A DNA stretch of 64,000 nucleotides, taken from positions 22,955-86,954 of the forward strand of contig CANCSS010000005.1 of NCBI GenBank assembly GCA_947380905.1, read 5' to 3'. Source of the DNA: Chitinophagaceae bacterium. GTDB lineage: Bacteria; Bacteroidota; Bacteroidia; Chitinophagales; Chitinophagaceae. This document shows, piece by piece, positions 7,314 to 17,051 of the stretch. Every line of letters starts with the position of its first letter. The stretch's first letter is position 1. Below the pieces are notes generated by a model. That model made no database searches. It worked only from the letters and a program-made list of their open reading frames with translations, and was not told where the DNA came from. Both the position numbers and the translations under genes were made by a program.

Positions 7314-8600
7314 TTATTCGTATCTAAGGGCGTCTATGGGATTCAAAGCGGAAGCTTTCATGGCTGGGTAGATTCCGGCGGCCAAACCCACCACAGAACA
7401 AATCACAATTCCAATAAATACCCATAGCCAGGGCACGACAAATCCAGTATGCAATACCAAACTAAATATATTGCCCACTAGAACCCCTAAAATAATACCA
7501 AATACTGCCCCCAAAATGCTAATTAAAACGCTCTCAAACAAAAACTGACGGCGCACATCTTTCCTTTTCCCGCCGATGGCTTTAATCAATCCCACTTCCC
7601 TAGTTCTTTCACTCACTGCTACCAACATGATATTCATTAATCCAATGGCAGCGCCAATTAATGTAATCATACCAATAGCACCAGCAGCACCACTAATACC
7701 AGCCAGTAAACCAATAAATATATCTGCAAATTTATCGCTCTTATCTACTACAAAATTATCTGTTTCAGCAGGAATCAACCTTCTTGCTTTTCTCATTTGT
7801 TCCGTGGCCTCGTCAATGGCTGGATTAAGTTCAGTTACATTATTGACCATCACTCCTAATTGATAGGAAGGATTGCTATTGGTATATTGACGGACATTTT
7901 TTAAAGAAGAAAAAACAATATCATCCTGACGCATCATGGCACTGGATCCTTTTGATTTTAATAAACCAATGACCCGGTAAGGTTTGCCTTGCAATAAAAT
8001 AATTTTATCAATGCATCTTTCTGGTTTATTTAAAAATAGTTTTGCTGCTACGCTTGATCCAATAACACAAACATTGCGTCCACTTTGAATATCTACATTA
8101 TTTAAGTTGCGTCCCAATTCCAATTGATAGCCATTGACTGCAAAATAATTTTCATCTCCACCCCATAAGGTAATTTGCGGATTGGTTTTTTTATCTTTGT
8201 AATGAAGCTCATTGTTGCCTCCTGCTCGCCTATATACACTTACTTGCGCCCTATTAAAACCATAATGATCTTTAAAATAAGTCGACTCCTCCATTCTGAT
8301 TGGCTTGTCTAAATTTGATTTTTTTTCTTTGACCCCTCTCTTAGATTTCTGAAATTCTTGACCATTGCCATCTCCCCCCATTCTTATTCTTGCATTCATT
8401 TCTTTGTAACGAATGGAAAAGGCATTGGCCCCCATAAAAGAAAAGTTTTCTTTTAAACTTTGATTCATCGCAGAAATAGCTGTAATAATACCAATCAATG
8501 CCATGATACCAAATGCGATAATGGCAACAGTAATACCTGTTCTTAATTTATTGCCCTTAACGGTGCGCCATGCCAACACAAAAGAATCCTGAATGGTCAT
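7314..8600 (-). CDS. MacB-like ABC transporter permease (FtsX domain)
   Basis: The 428-aa protein has an N-terminal membrane helix (TGITVAIIAFGIMALIGIIT), a large periplasmic MacB-PCD-type domain and three C-terminal helices forming the FtsX domain. The FtsX signature VSERTREVGLIKAIGGKRKD lies between them. The overall plan is that of MacB/LolC-type permeases, which work with an ATPase in macrolide or lipoprotein export or other mechanotransmission. No ATPase or periplasmic adaptor gene is next to it, so its partner must be elsewhere. The substrate cannot be told. A TAnnTTTG promoter box lies 20 bp upstream of the ATG. Confidence 0.9.
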   Translation of the reverse strand: MTIQDSFVLAWRTVKGNKLRTGITVAIIAFGIMALIGIITAISAMNQSLKENFSFMGANAFSIRYKEMNARIRMGGDGNGQEFQKSKRGVKEKKSNLDKPIRMEESTYFKDHYGFNRAQVSVYRRAGGNNELHYKDKKTNPQITLWGGDENYFAVNGYQLELGRNLNNVDIQSGRNVCVIGSSVAAKLFLNKPERCIDKIILLQGKPYRVIGLLKSKGSSAMMRQDDIVFSSLKNVRQYTNSNPSYQLGVMVNNVTELNPAIDEATEQMRKARRLIPAETDNFVVDKSDKFADIFIGLLAGISGAAGAIGMITLIGAAIGLMNIMLVAVSERTREVGLIKAIGGKRKDVRRQFLFESVLISILGAVFGIILGVLVGNIFSLVLHTGFVVPWLWVFIGIVICSVVGLAAGIYPAMKASALNPIDALRYE

Positions 8601-8620
8601 TGTACTAGGTTTATAAAAAG

Positions 8621-8649
8621 CAAAGGTAAGATAGATTCAACAATGCCAA
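8621..8649 (-). promoter_or_regulatory. Bacteroidota-type promoter for the ABC permease
   Basis: On the minus strand a TTG (8647-8649) is followed after 18 bp by TACCTTTG (8621-8628), an exact TAnnTTTG -7 box. It lies 20 bp before the permease ATG. This is the best -33/-7 pair I see in the window. Confidence 0.5.
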
Positions 8650-8678
8650 GTCTTTGCCCCTTGGTATATGAAGAACGG

Positions 8679-10064
8679 CTAAAAGTAGAGATAATTGAGC
8701 AGTAAATTAGGGAAAACTCCAAGGACGAGCAGCAAGATTGCCAAAGCCAATAGTTTATAAGCGTAATTTTTTGGCAGCGCTCCTAATGCCGATTCCCCAG
8801 TTGCAAAATACATGGCTTGTACTATTTTAAAATAATAATAAATACTAATGGCTGCAAATACAACCGCCACCATCACCAACCAAAGGCCGGCACCTGCTTT
8901 TACTAATGCACTGAGCATGTAATACTTCGCAAAAAAGCCCCCGGTTAAAGGGATACCTGCTAAAGAAAATAGAAATACAGTAGTTACAAATGCAAGTAAA
9001 GGATGCGCCTTACTCAATCCATTAAAAGATTCAAAACTATTTTCTTTCATTTTTATGAGTACTGCAAAAATGCCAATAGTGGCAATGGAGTATACCACCG
9101 CATACAATAAAATTGCCTCGTTCGTTATATCTGTTTTGCCATACAAAGCAAACAACATAAATCCTGCTTGCGCAATGCTTGAATACGCCAACATACGTTT
9201 TACACTTCTTTGAAATACGGCAATGATATTTCCCACCAATAAAGTAGCAAGAATTACAAAAGTTAATAGGATGGTCCAAGAATAAGCCAAAGCTTTGTAT
9301 TGACTGCCAAACACATTAATGAATGCTACAAATGCAGCTGCTTTTGCAATGGTAGCCATAAAAGAAGTAAATACCGTTGGTGCCCCGTCATATACATCGG
9401 GTGTCCAAAAATGAAAAGGCGCTGCTGATACTTTAAAATTCATAGCGGCAAATAACAATATTAAACCAGCCGAAAGCATTACCTGTTCTTGAGCCATTCC
9501 AGTCACTTTATTTACAACAGGATCTGCCATCAGAAAAGTTCCAGTGGCCCCATAAATAAAAGTGATACCTAATAATAAAATGCCGGTGGAAAAAGAACCC
9601 ATTAAAAAATATTTTAAAGCAGCTTCATTGCTAAACATATTTTTTTTATCGGCACCTGTCAAAATATATAAAGGAATAGATAGAATTTCTATGCCTATAA
9701 ACAACATTAATAAATTATCAAAAGAGGTCAATACACTGACGCCGCATAAAATGAAAAAGAACAAACTATAAAAATCAGCAGGCGTGTTGCTTAATTTTGA
9801 AATTTCTTCCCCATTGATCCATACATAAATGAAAGTAAGGGCAAATAGCAAGGTGTTGGTATACAATCCAAATTGATTGAACTTTAACATGCCCTTGGTA
9901 TCGTAGTTAATGACGAGCCAGCCATTCAATTGTGCTACATTTGCAACGATTAAAATAAGCAACCCTATTAAGGCTATATTTTTTTGCACTTGATTACTTT
10001 TTATGCCCCAAGAACAAAACATCATAATCACGCCCAATAAAGTAGAAACTATAATTGCATTCAT
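8679..10064 (-). CDS. nuoN: NADH-quinone oxidoreductase subunit N
   Basis: The 461-aa multi-helix protein is of the antiporter-like family (Proton_antipo_M), with segments such as FLMGSFSTGILLLGITFIYG and APFHFWTPDVYDGAPTVFTS. It forms one of the proton-pumping modules of the complex I membrane arm. It is the last gene of the nuo operon, 15 bp after nuoM. No clear terminator follows it in the 78 bp before the permease gene. Confidence 0.97.
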   Translation of the reverse strand: MNAIIVSTLLGVIMMFCSWGIKSNQVQKNIALIGLLILIVANVAQLNGWLVINYDTKGMLKFNQFGLYTNTLLFALTFIYVWINGEEISKLSNTPADFYSLFFFILCGVSVLTSFDNLLMLFIGIEILSIPLYILTGADKKNMFSNEAALKYFLMGSFSTGILLLGITFIYGATGTFLMADPVVNKVTGMAQEQVMLSAGLILLFAAMNFKVSAAPFHFWTPDVYDGAPTVFTSFMATIAKAAAFVAFINVFGSQYKALAYSWTILLTFVILATLLVGNIIAVFQRSVKRMLAYSSIAQAGFMLFALYGKTDITNEAILLYAVVYSIATIGIFAVLIKMKENSFESFNGLSKAHPLLAFVTTVFLFSLAGIPLTGGFFAKYYMLSALVKAGAGLWLVMVAVVFAAISIYYYFKIVQAMYFATGESALGALPKNYAYKLLALAILLLVLGVFPNLLLNYLYF

Positions 10065-10079
10065 TGCTAATTCATTTAA

Positions 10080-11501
10080 TTATTTGACAAACAATTGTTG
10101 TAAAGTATCGGCCGTTAAAGTAAATAAGGGTTGAGGGTATACCCCAGTTGCAAAAACAAGGATCAACAATACAATCAAAACTGCTTGTGCTCCTTTATAG
10201 GGAGCTTGCATGGTATTTATTTTTTCGCTTACTTCTCCATACGCCACTTTTTGAACCATGTTTAAAGTATAAATAGCCGCCAATACCACACTCACGCCTG
10301 CGAATGCAGCCATCCAAGGATTTAATAAAAACAATCCATTGAACATTAAAAATTCACCCACAAAAGCGTTGGTTAAAGGCATGGCTATATTCGCTAAGGC
10401 AAAGCCTACTAATAAAATAGCTAGTGTAGGTTGCTTTTTGGCCAATCCACCCATTTGCTGCAGAGATCTAGTTCCCGTTTGTTGTTCAATGATGTCTGCC
10501 ACTATCCATAAACCCAATACATTCAAGCCATGTGAAAACAATTGTATCAATGCCCCTTGTATGGCAATTTGGGTATGCGTAAAGATAGCTGCATTCATTA
10601 AGCCTATATGCGCAATAGATGAATACGCAATAAATCTTTTCATATCATCTTGACGAATGGCTATAAAAGAGGCATATAAAATACCAATGACAGATAAGAC
10701 TACCATAAAATGAGTGTGTACCATAAATGCTACAGGAAACAGCGGCAACAACCATCTAAGAATACCATACAAACCCATTTTAACCATCACCGCGCTCATG
10801 ACCATCGTGACAGCTGTGGGTGATTGTTCGTAGGTATCAGGCTGCCAAGTATGAAAAGGAAAGAGGGGCATTTTGATGGCAAAAGCAATAAAAAATAATA
10901 CAAAACCAGTTGCTTGTTGACCATTGGTTAAGTTCGCATGCAAAAAAGACTGCATCGAAAAGCTATGGTCTGCCGTATGTGCATTTAAAAATAAAATGCC
11001 AACGAGCATCAATAAAGATCCTAAGAAAGTGTAGATGAAAAATTTAAAAGTAATAGCAATTCTTTTTTCTCCACCCCATATAGAACATAAAAAATAAACA
11101 GGTATCAAAGCCAATTCCCAGAAGAAATAAAATAGCAAGGCATCTCCTGCCATGAAAACCCCCATCAGGCCAGCCTGGGTAAATAACATTAGTGACAAGA
11201 AAATATTACTTTGTTTAAAGTTGTTTTTTGCTGTTGCAATAAATATAGCTGGGAAACTAATGGCCGTTAACAGTATTAAAATTTTTGACAACCCATCGGC
11301 ATGTAAAGTAAACCTACTGTTTAAATTGGGTAACCAGGACTTATCGAAATCAACCATATTAGTACAAAGCATTTGACATGCCAACACCAAAGTGATTCCA
11401 CTAAAAATAATAGCAGTCCATTGCGCGTTCTTCTTGTCCTTTATCAACAAAAGAAGCAAGGCAGCCAAAATGGGAACAAACAAAAAAGAAACTAAGATCA
11501 T
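10080..11501 (-). CDS. nuoM: NADH-quinone oxidoreductase subunit M
   Basis: The 473-aa polytopic membrane protein has the Mrp-antiporter-like core, including LFYFFWELALIPVYFL and MPLFPFHTWQPDTYEQSPTA. The Glu in the FFWE segment and the central Lys-bearing helices are the expected proton-path residues. It is a complex I antiporter module, 10 bp after nuoL and 15 bp before nuoN. Confidence 0.97.
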   Translation of the reverse strand: MILVSFLFVPILAALLLLLIKDKKNAQWTAIIFSGITLVLACQMLCTNMVDFDKSWLPNLNSRFTLHADGLSKILILLTAISFPAIFIATAKNNFKQSNIFLSLMLFTQAGLMGVFMAGDALLFYFFWELALIPVYFLCSIWGGEKRIAITFKFFIYTFLGSLLMLVGILFLNAHTADHSFSMQSFLHANLTNGQQATGFVLFFIAFAIKMPLFPFHTWQPDTYEQSPTAVTMVMSAVMVKMGLYGILRWLLPLFPVAFMVHTHFMVVLSVIGILYASFIAIRQDDMKRFIAYSSIAHIGLMNAAIFTHTQIAIQGALIQLFSHGLNVLGLWIVADIIEQQTGTRSLQQMGGLAKKQPTLAILLVGFALANIAMPLTNAFVGEFLMFNGLFLLNPWMAAFAGVSVVLAAIYTLNMVQKVAYGEVSEKINTMQAPYKGAQAVLIVLLILVFATGVYPQPLFTLTADTLQQLFVK

Positions 11502-11511
11502 GGTTGCATTA

Positions 11512-13437
11512 TTAATTTTGAGTCAATTTATTAAAAAATATAAAAATAGGCACATCATTGAACCACAATAAAAACAATACAATAATGCCTGTTACCATAA
11601 ATAAAATATAATACCCCACTTGTCCGTTTTGAGTGAGTCTTACTTTTCTAGCACTGTATTGAATTAATTTACCTGCGCCATTGACCGCTCCATCTATGAC
11701 ATGTTTCTCTATGGTGTTTTTTAAAAACCCAGCAAAACGATTTAATGGATATACAATCGCCTCATTGTACAATTCATCAATACGCCATTTATGGTAGAAA
11801 AAATTCCCAACCACCGTATTGGGTGCTTCGTCTGTTTTCTTTTTGTAAATAGCTATCGCCCAAAGTAAAGCCACCAATGCAATACCTACAGACACTGCGA
11901 TTAAAGTCCACTCTAATGAATGAGACAAACCTAATTCAATGGGCTCGCCCACAATAGGAATGAGTTGATGGGACAACCAATGGTGCCCACCCATGATTTC
12001 TGGAATTCCAATAGCACCTGCCAGCGCACTTGCTATGGCCAATAAAATCAAAGGCAAAGTCATGGCTAGTGGCGATTCGTGTAAATGATTTTCTTGATCG
12101 GCGGTACCTCTAAATTTTCCCAGGAAAGTAGTGGTATACAATCGGAACATATAAAAAGCAGTCATGGCAGCACCAATCACACCAAGTACCCAATAAATTG
12201 GACTCTTCGCAAAAGCAGCAGCCAGAATTTCGTCTTTAGAAAAGAAACCACTAAATGGAGGTACCCCTGCAATGGCAATACAACCAATTAAAAAAGTAAT
12301 ATGCGTGATGGGTAATTTTGATTTCAATCCACCCATTTTACGAATGTCTTGTTCATGGTGCATGGCATGTATCACCGACCCCGCCCCTAAGAATAACAAA
12401 GCTTTGAAAAAAGCATGGGTGATTACATGAAAAACGGCACCTGAATAAGCACCCACTCCCAAACCTAAAAACATATAACCCAACTGACTTACGGTAGAAT
12501 AAGCCAATACCTTTTTAATATCATTTTGTTTGATGGCAATGGTAGCGGCTAATAAAGCAGTGCTAATTCCAATAATGGCAATGACATGTTGGGTAAGTTC
12601 ACTATGACTAAATAAAAGATTGCTTCGGGTAATCATATAAATACCTGCAGTGACCATGGTAGCTGCATGTATCAAAGCGGATACTGGAGTAGGGCCTGCC
12701 ATGGCATCAGGCAACCAAGTAAACAAAGGTATTTGTGCACTTTTTCCCATCGCACCTACAAATAATAGTAAGGTAATGCCAGTGATATCGGCACTAGATA
12801 ATTTTGCCAAACTATCCGCAGTTAACACTTCACTATAATTAACGGAACCTAATTTTACGATGATCCAAAAAATGGCCAATAAAAATCCTAAATCACCAAT
12901 GCGATTCATGATGAAGGCTTTTTTTGCAGCATAATTATAATTGCCATTGGTAAACCAGTACCCTATTAATAAGTAAGAGCACAATCCTACACCCTCCCAT
13001 CCAATAAACATAACTACATAATTATCTCCTAAGACCAATACCAACATAGAAAATATAAACAAATTCAAATATGAAAAATAGCGTGCGTAATGGGGTGCTG
13101 CTTCTTCTTTCATATAAGCCGAAGAATACAAATGAATCAATGAACCCACTCCGGTAATTACCAATAAAAAAAGCGCAGACAAAGCGTCTACTTTAAAATC
13201 AAAAGGTATTTTTATGGAAGCTGCATTGATAAAATCGAAATAATGAACGGTCACTGCACCATGGTCTTGCACATACATAAATGCAAAAATGCTGGCAATA
13301 AAGGATGCCACTATATATCCAGTGGCTTTGTAAGCAATTACTTTCTTACTCCAATAGTTACGACCCAGTCCATTGAATAAAAAACCAGCAAGTGGCCATA
13401 GAAGAATGAATGCAATTAATATTTTCATGATACCCAT
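11512..13437 (-). CDS. nuoL: NADH-quinone oxidoreductase subunit L
   Basis: The 641-aa protein has the Proton_antipo_N region, the core (FIGWEGVGLCSYLLIGYWF, IPLFTWLPDAMAGPTPVSAL) and a C-terminal extension that would form the long lateral helix along the membrane arm. It is the distal proton-pumping subunit of complex I. The start at 13437 (MGIMKILIAF) could equally be the internal ATG three codons later. It follows nuoK by 4 bp. Confidence 0.97.
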   Translation of the reverse strand: MGIMKILIAFILLWPLAGFLFNGLGRNYWSKKVIAYKATGYIVASFIASIFAFMYVQDHGAVTVHYFDFINAASIKIPFDFKVDALSALFLLVITGVGSLIHLYSSAYMKEEAAPHYARYFSYLNLFIFSMLVLVLGDNYVVMFIGWEGVGLCSYLLIGYWFTNGNYNYAAKKAFIMNRIGDLGFLLAIFWIIVKLGSVNYSEVLTADSLAKLSSADITGITLLLFVGAMGKSAQIPLFTWLPDAMAGPTPVSALIHAATMVTAGIYMITRSNLLFSHSELTQHVIAIIGISTALLAATIAIKQNDIKKVLAYSTVSQLGYMFLGLGVGAYSGAVFHVITHAFFKALLFLGAGSVIHAMHHEQDIRKMGGLKSKLPITHITFLIGCIAIAGVPPFSGFFSKDEILAAAFAKSPIYWVLGVIGAAMTAFYMFRLYTTTFLGKFRGTADQENHLHESPLAMTLPLILLAIASALAGAIGIPEIMGGHHWLSHQLIPIVGEPIELGLSHSLEWTLIAVSVGIALVALLWAIAIYKKKTDEAPNTVVGNFFYHKWRIDELYNEAIVYPLNRFAGFLKNTIEKHVIDGAVNGAGKLIQYSARKVRLTQNGQVGYYILFMVTGIIVLFLLWFNDVPIFIFFNKLTQN

Positions 13438-13441
13438 GGAG

Positions 13442-13777
13442 TTAATTCTTTAATCTGTTTAAAAAATTGACGTCTATCGAATGTGTATTTCGATACATCA
13501 TTACAATAATTGCCAACCCAATACTTACTTCGGCTGCAGCAACCACCATAATAAAAAATACAAAAATTTGCGCATCTATACCCGCCATACTCACCGCGCC
13601 GTTTTGCATAGACATACCATTGTACATTTTAGAAAAAGCAACCAGCAATAAATTCACCGCATTCAACATTAGTTCAATACACATAAATACTATAATGGCA
13701 TTGCGACGTGTCAACACCCCTACCACCCCAATACTAAAAAGGGTAAGACAGAAAAAGATATAATACTGTATAGACAT
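13442..13777 (-). CDS. nuoK: NADH-quinone oxidoreductase subunit K
   Basis: The track ORF starts at 13804, but the ATG at 13777 (MSIQYYIFFCLTLFSIG) gives 111 aa, the usual NuoK length. It also avoids overlapping nuoJ. Three membrane helices carry the conserved Glu residues (MCIELMLNAVNLLL). It is the ND4L-type subunit linking the quinone module to the antiporter subunits. Confidence 0.95.
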   Translation of the reverse strand: MSIQYYIFFCLTLFSIGVVGVLTRRNAIIVFMCIELMLNAVNLLLVAFSKMYNGMSMQNGAVSMAGIDAQIFVFFIMVVAAAEVSIGLAIIVMMYRNTHSIDVNFLNRLKN

Positions 13778-13790
13778 AAGATCGAATTTT

Positions 13791-14291
13791 TTATTTTTTC
13801 CCAATGAGCACCGCTCCCACCATGGCGCTTAAAAACAATACGCTACTTATTTCAAACGGAACTACATAATCAGTAAACAAGGCTTTTCCTAATGGATTTA
13901 TCAAGCCAATGGACCCTTCCTTCAACAACACCGTTTTCCCTACCAATGGAATAGATTGTTTCACCAAAGAAATCAACAAGGTTAAAAAACTTCCTCCCGC
14001 AATCACTCCAATAAACTTTACAAACAATTGCTTTTGGGGTTCACTGTCTTTTTTTACATTCATGAGCATAATCACAAATAAAAATAATACCATGATGGCC
14101 CCGGCATACACAATGATATTTACAATGGCTAAAAATTGGGCATTCAATAATATATAATGTCCCGATATAGCAAAAAACACAAGTATGAGCCATAAGACAC
14201 TGTGTATGGGATTTTTACTAACCAGCACCATAATGGCACATACCAGTGCAAAAACAGATAAGGCGTAAAATATAATTTCTAATAGATTCAT
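13791..14291 (-). CDS. nuoJ: NADH-quinone oxidoreductase subunit J
   Basis: The 166-aa protein has five predicted membrane helices, including the conserved IIVYAGAIMVLFLFVIML segment with the pi-bulge helix of ND6/NuoJ. It belongs to the complex I membrane arm. It lies between nuoI (5 bp upstream) and nuoK. Confidence 0.96.
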   Translation of the reverse strand: MNLLEIIFYALSVFALVCAIMVLVSKNPIHSVLWLILVFFAISGHYILLNAQFLAIVNIIVYAGAIMVLFLFVIMLMNVKKDSEPQKQLFVKFIGVIAGGSFLTLLISLVKQSIPLVGKTVLLKEGSIGLINPLGKALFTDYVVPFEISSVLFLSAMVGAVLIGKK

Positions 14292-14296
14292 ATTGA

Positions 14297-14833
14297 TTAA
14301 GCTTCTACTCCTTTTGCCTTAGCCAACGCATTGGCGTCGGTTAAAGTATTGGGAATTAATAAATCGTTCTTGTCATAAATAAATCCTTTGCGCGTATAAT
14401 TGGCTGGCGCAAAAGTTTCACTTAAATAAATGGCATCTTTTGGACAAGCTTCTTCACACAAACCACAAAAAATACAACGCAACATATTTATTTCATATTT
14501 AGCTGCATACTTTTCTTCTCTGTACAAATGTTCTTCTCCTTCCATTCTTTCAGCTGCTTCCATGGTGATGGCTTCTGCAGGGCAAGCCACTGCACATAAA
14601 CCACAGGCCGTGCAATTTTCGCGACCTTCCTCATCTCTATTTAACACATGCAAGCCTCTGAATACCGGACTAAATTCCCTTTTTTGTTCAGGGTATCTTA
14701 CCGTTGGTTGCTTTTTAAACATGTGACTAAAAGTGATCATCATGCCTTTAATAATATTAATCAAATACAAACGCTCCCAAAAAGTCATGGGGCTGCGGTT
14801 TACTGCGATTGATTTATTGGTTAATGCTTGCAT
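14297..14833 (-). CDS. nuoI: NADH-quinone oxidoreductase subunit I
   Basis: The 178-aa protein has two ferredoxin-type motifs, CTACGLCAVACP and CIFCGLCEEACP. They hold the two [4Fe-4S] clusters (N6a, N6b) that carry electrons to NuoB. The amphipathic N-terminal helix and length are normal. It is a peripheral-arm subunit of complex I, 25 bp after nuoH. Confidence 0.97.
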   Translation of the reverse strand: MQALTNKSIAVNRSPMTFWERLYLINIIKGMMITFSHMFKKQPTVRYPEQKREFSPVFRGLHVLNRDEEGRENCTACGLCAVACPAEAITMEAAERMEGEEHLYREEKYAAKYEINMLRCIFCGLCEEACPKDAIYLSETFAPANYTRKGFIYDKNDLLIPNTLTDANALAKAKGVEA

Positions 14834-14858
14834 GTTATATTCCTAAGATTTTTTATAA

Positions 14859-15902
14859 TTATAATTTAGATAAGATTAAAGCTCCCGTTAACAACATATT
14901 TAACAAGGCCAATGGTATCATTTTTTTCCACCCCAAATTCATTAATTGATCGTATCTAAATCTTGGGATTGTCCAACGAATCCACATAAATAAAAATACA
15001 AACAACACTATTTTAATAAGTAAAGTGCCTAATCCAATCATGGCTGCGATATTTGGCGCTACCGTAGTTTCATCAAAGAATGGTAAATCATACCCACCAA
15101 AATACATCGAAGCCATAATGGCGCTACTCATAATCATATTGACATATTCAGCAAATAAAAAGAACCCTAATTTCATAGAAGAGTATTCTTGATGGTAGCC
15201 AAAGTTCAATTCATTTTCGGCTTCGGGTAAATCAAAAGGGGTACGATTGCATTCTGCCATGGCACAAATAAAGAAAATAACAAATCCCAAAGGCTGATAC
15301 ACCACATTCCACCAATGTCCTGCTGTCTGATCGGCCACAATAGTTTTTAAACTTAAAGTGCCTGTGGTCATTAATAATGCAATCAGAGCTAAACCCATTG
15401 CAATTTCATAACTAATGGCTTGAGAGGCGGCACGGAGTGCCGACATCAAAGAAAATTTATTATTAGAAGCCCATCCGCCAATCATAATTCCATATACCCC
15501 CATGCTTACCACTGCAAAAACATATAAAATTCCAATGTTTACATCGGCTATTTGCAAAGCTATGGTACGTCCAAATAAATGCACATCCGTGCTCCAAGGA
15601 ATGACTGCACAAGTCATTAAGCTAGCCGTCATCGCCAATCCCGGTCCTAGAATAAACAACCATTTGCTGGATGCATTTGGAATGATTTCTTCCTTCATGA
15701 TTAATTTTAAACCATCTGCTAAGGGTTGCAATAAACCAAAGGGCCCTGCTCTATTCGGACCAGGTCGGTCTTGTAAAATCGCAGCCACTTTTCTTTCGCC
15801 AAAAGTGGTATATAATGTAATCAATAAAGTAGTGAGCACAATGATCACAATCAAAATTAATTTTTCAATAACAAAGGCCCAATCAAATGCGAGTAGTGTC
15901 AT
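14859..15902 (-). CDS. nuoH: NADH-quinone oxidoreductase subunit H
   Basis: The 347-aa protein has eight membrane helices and the signature loops GERKVAAILQDRPGPNRAGP and NRTPFDLPEAENELNFGYHQ. The latter is the acidic loop lining the quinone entrance. This subunit couples the quinone site to the proton-pumping arm. It overlaps nothing and follows nuoG by 10 bp. Confidence 0.98.
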   Translation of the reverse strand: MTLLAFDWAFVIEKLILIVIIVLTTLLITLYTTFGERKVAAILQDRPGPNRAGPFGLLQPLADGLKLIMKEEIIPNASSKWLFILGPGLAMTASLMTCAVIPWSTDVHLFGRTIALQIADVNIGILYVFAVVSMGVYGIMIGGWASNNKFSLMSALRAASQAISYEIAMGLALIALLMTTGTLSLKTIVADQTAGHWWNVVYQPLGFVIFFICAMAECNRTPFDLPEAENELNFGYHQEYSSMKLGFFLFAEYVNMIMSSAIMASMYFGGYDLPFFDETTVAPNIAAMIGLGTLLIKIVLFVFLFMWIRWTIPRFRYDQLMNLGWKKMIPLALLNMLLTGALILSKL

Positions 15903-15912
15903 GCTTTATAAA

Positions 15913-17037
15913 TTACGCTTTGTTTGAATTATTGTTAAAAGTAGTTCCATGAGAAGGACCTTCGATTGCACTTAAATGAACCGAAGGCAAGTTAACTTCA
16001 CTTTCGTTGTGAATGTCCATTAACAAATGAGGTGCTCTGCCATGATTCACTGCTTTGAAAGTTTCTGTAGGAAGCGTAGTTCCAATATTTCCTGCATAGT
16101 GCCCTTGAGCAATTACAGAATGTCTGCTAATTTCACGTGGCCCTTCTATCACCCAATCATGGGTATGCTTTTTATCAAAACGACAAGTGTTGCAAATCCA
16201 ACCTGGTTTTCCTTCGGGTGTATCTTCAATCTCGCCCCACTCATCTTTTCTAGCGGTGACTCTAAATACTTCGTCTCCTCTGTTCCATAAAGTAACGCGG
16301 CCCGAACAAGTAGGACAATCACGATGTGCATCCATGGGTTTTAAAAACCATACTCTATTTTTAAAACGGAATGTTTTATCTGTTAAAGCGCCCACAGGAC
16401 ATACATCAATTACGTTACCTATGAATTCATTGTCCAAACTTTTTTCAATATGCGTTGCAATTTCTGCATGATCTCCTCTATCTAAAATACCATGAGTTCT
16501 TTTATTCGTTAATTGATCGGCAACAAAGATACAACGATAACACAATATGCATCTTGTCATGTGCAATTGAATGTGCTTTCCTATATCATGTTTTTTAAAA
16601 GTACGTCTTTGAAATTCATAGCGTGTGCTAGACTTGCCATGCTCAAAACTTAAGTCTTGTAAATGACATTCGCCAGCTTGATCACATATAGGACAATCCA
16701 ATGGATGATTTAACAATAAAAATTCAACAATACCTGCTCTAGCATCAATTACTTTTTCACTGGTAATATTTTTTACTTCCATGCCATCCATCACGGTCGT
16801 ACGACATGACGCTACTAATTTAGGCATGGGGCGAGGATCTTTTTCAGAACCCTTTGATACTTCTACCAAACAGGTGCGACATTTTCCACCACTTCCTTCC
16901 AGCTTACTATAATAACACATAGCAGGTGGCGCTACTGCACCTCCAATTTGACGTGCCGCTTGCAATATCGTAGTGCCCGCTGGTACTTCAATGGTAATGT
17001 TGTCTACTGTTACTTTAAATAATGTTTGTTCACTCAT
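15913..17037 (-). CDS. nuoG: NADH-quinone oxidoreductase subunit G, short form without molybdopterin domain
   Basis: With ATG at 17037 (MSEQTLFKVTVDN) the protein has 374 aa; the track start at 17049 is a TTG. In order it has a [2Fe-2S] domain (MCYY ... GGKCRTC ... ASCRTTV), the His-Cys3 site (HPLDCPICDQAGECH) and a 4Fe-4S site (RCILCYRC ... DVCPVGAL). An additional pair, CPTC and CNTC, may hold a further cluster. The molybdopterin-oxidoreductase-like domain of E. coli NuoG (about 900 aa) is absent. The reading frame ends cleanly before nuoH, so this is a natural short form, which I recall as normal for Bacteroidota. Confidence 0.95.
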   Translation of the reverse strand: MSEQTLFKVTVDNITIEVPAGTTILQAARQIGGAVAPPAMCYYSKLEGSGGKCRTCLVEVSKGSEKDPRPMPKLVASCRTTVMDGMEVKNITSEKVIDARAGIVEFLLLNHPLDCPICDQAGECHLQDLSFEHGKSSTRYEFQRRTFKKHDIGKHIQLHMTRCILCYRCIFVADQLTNKRTHGILDRGDHAEIATHIEKSLDNEFIGNVIDVCPVGALTDKTFRFKNRVWFLKPMDAHRDCPTCSGRVTLWNRGDEVFRVTARKDEWGEIEDTPEGKPGWICNTCRFDKKHTHDWVIEGPREISRHSVIAQGHYAGNIGTTLPTETFKAVNHGRAPHLLMDIHNESEVNLPSVHLSAIEGPSHGTTFNNNSNKA

Positions 17038-17051
17038 AGTTTTGCGCAATG

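Noticed and set aside
15913-17049. NuoG as a frameshifted or truncated gene
   Set aside because: The frame is intact, all cluster motifs are present, nuoH follows after 10 bp, and no remnant of the missing domain is found.
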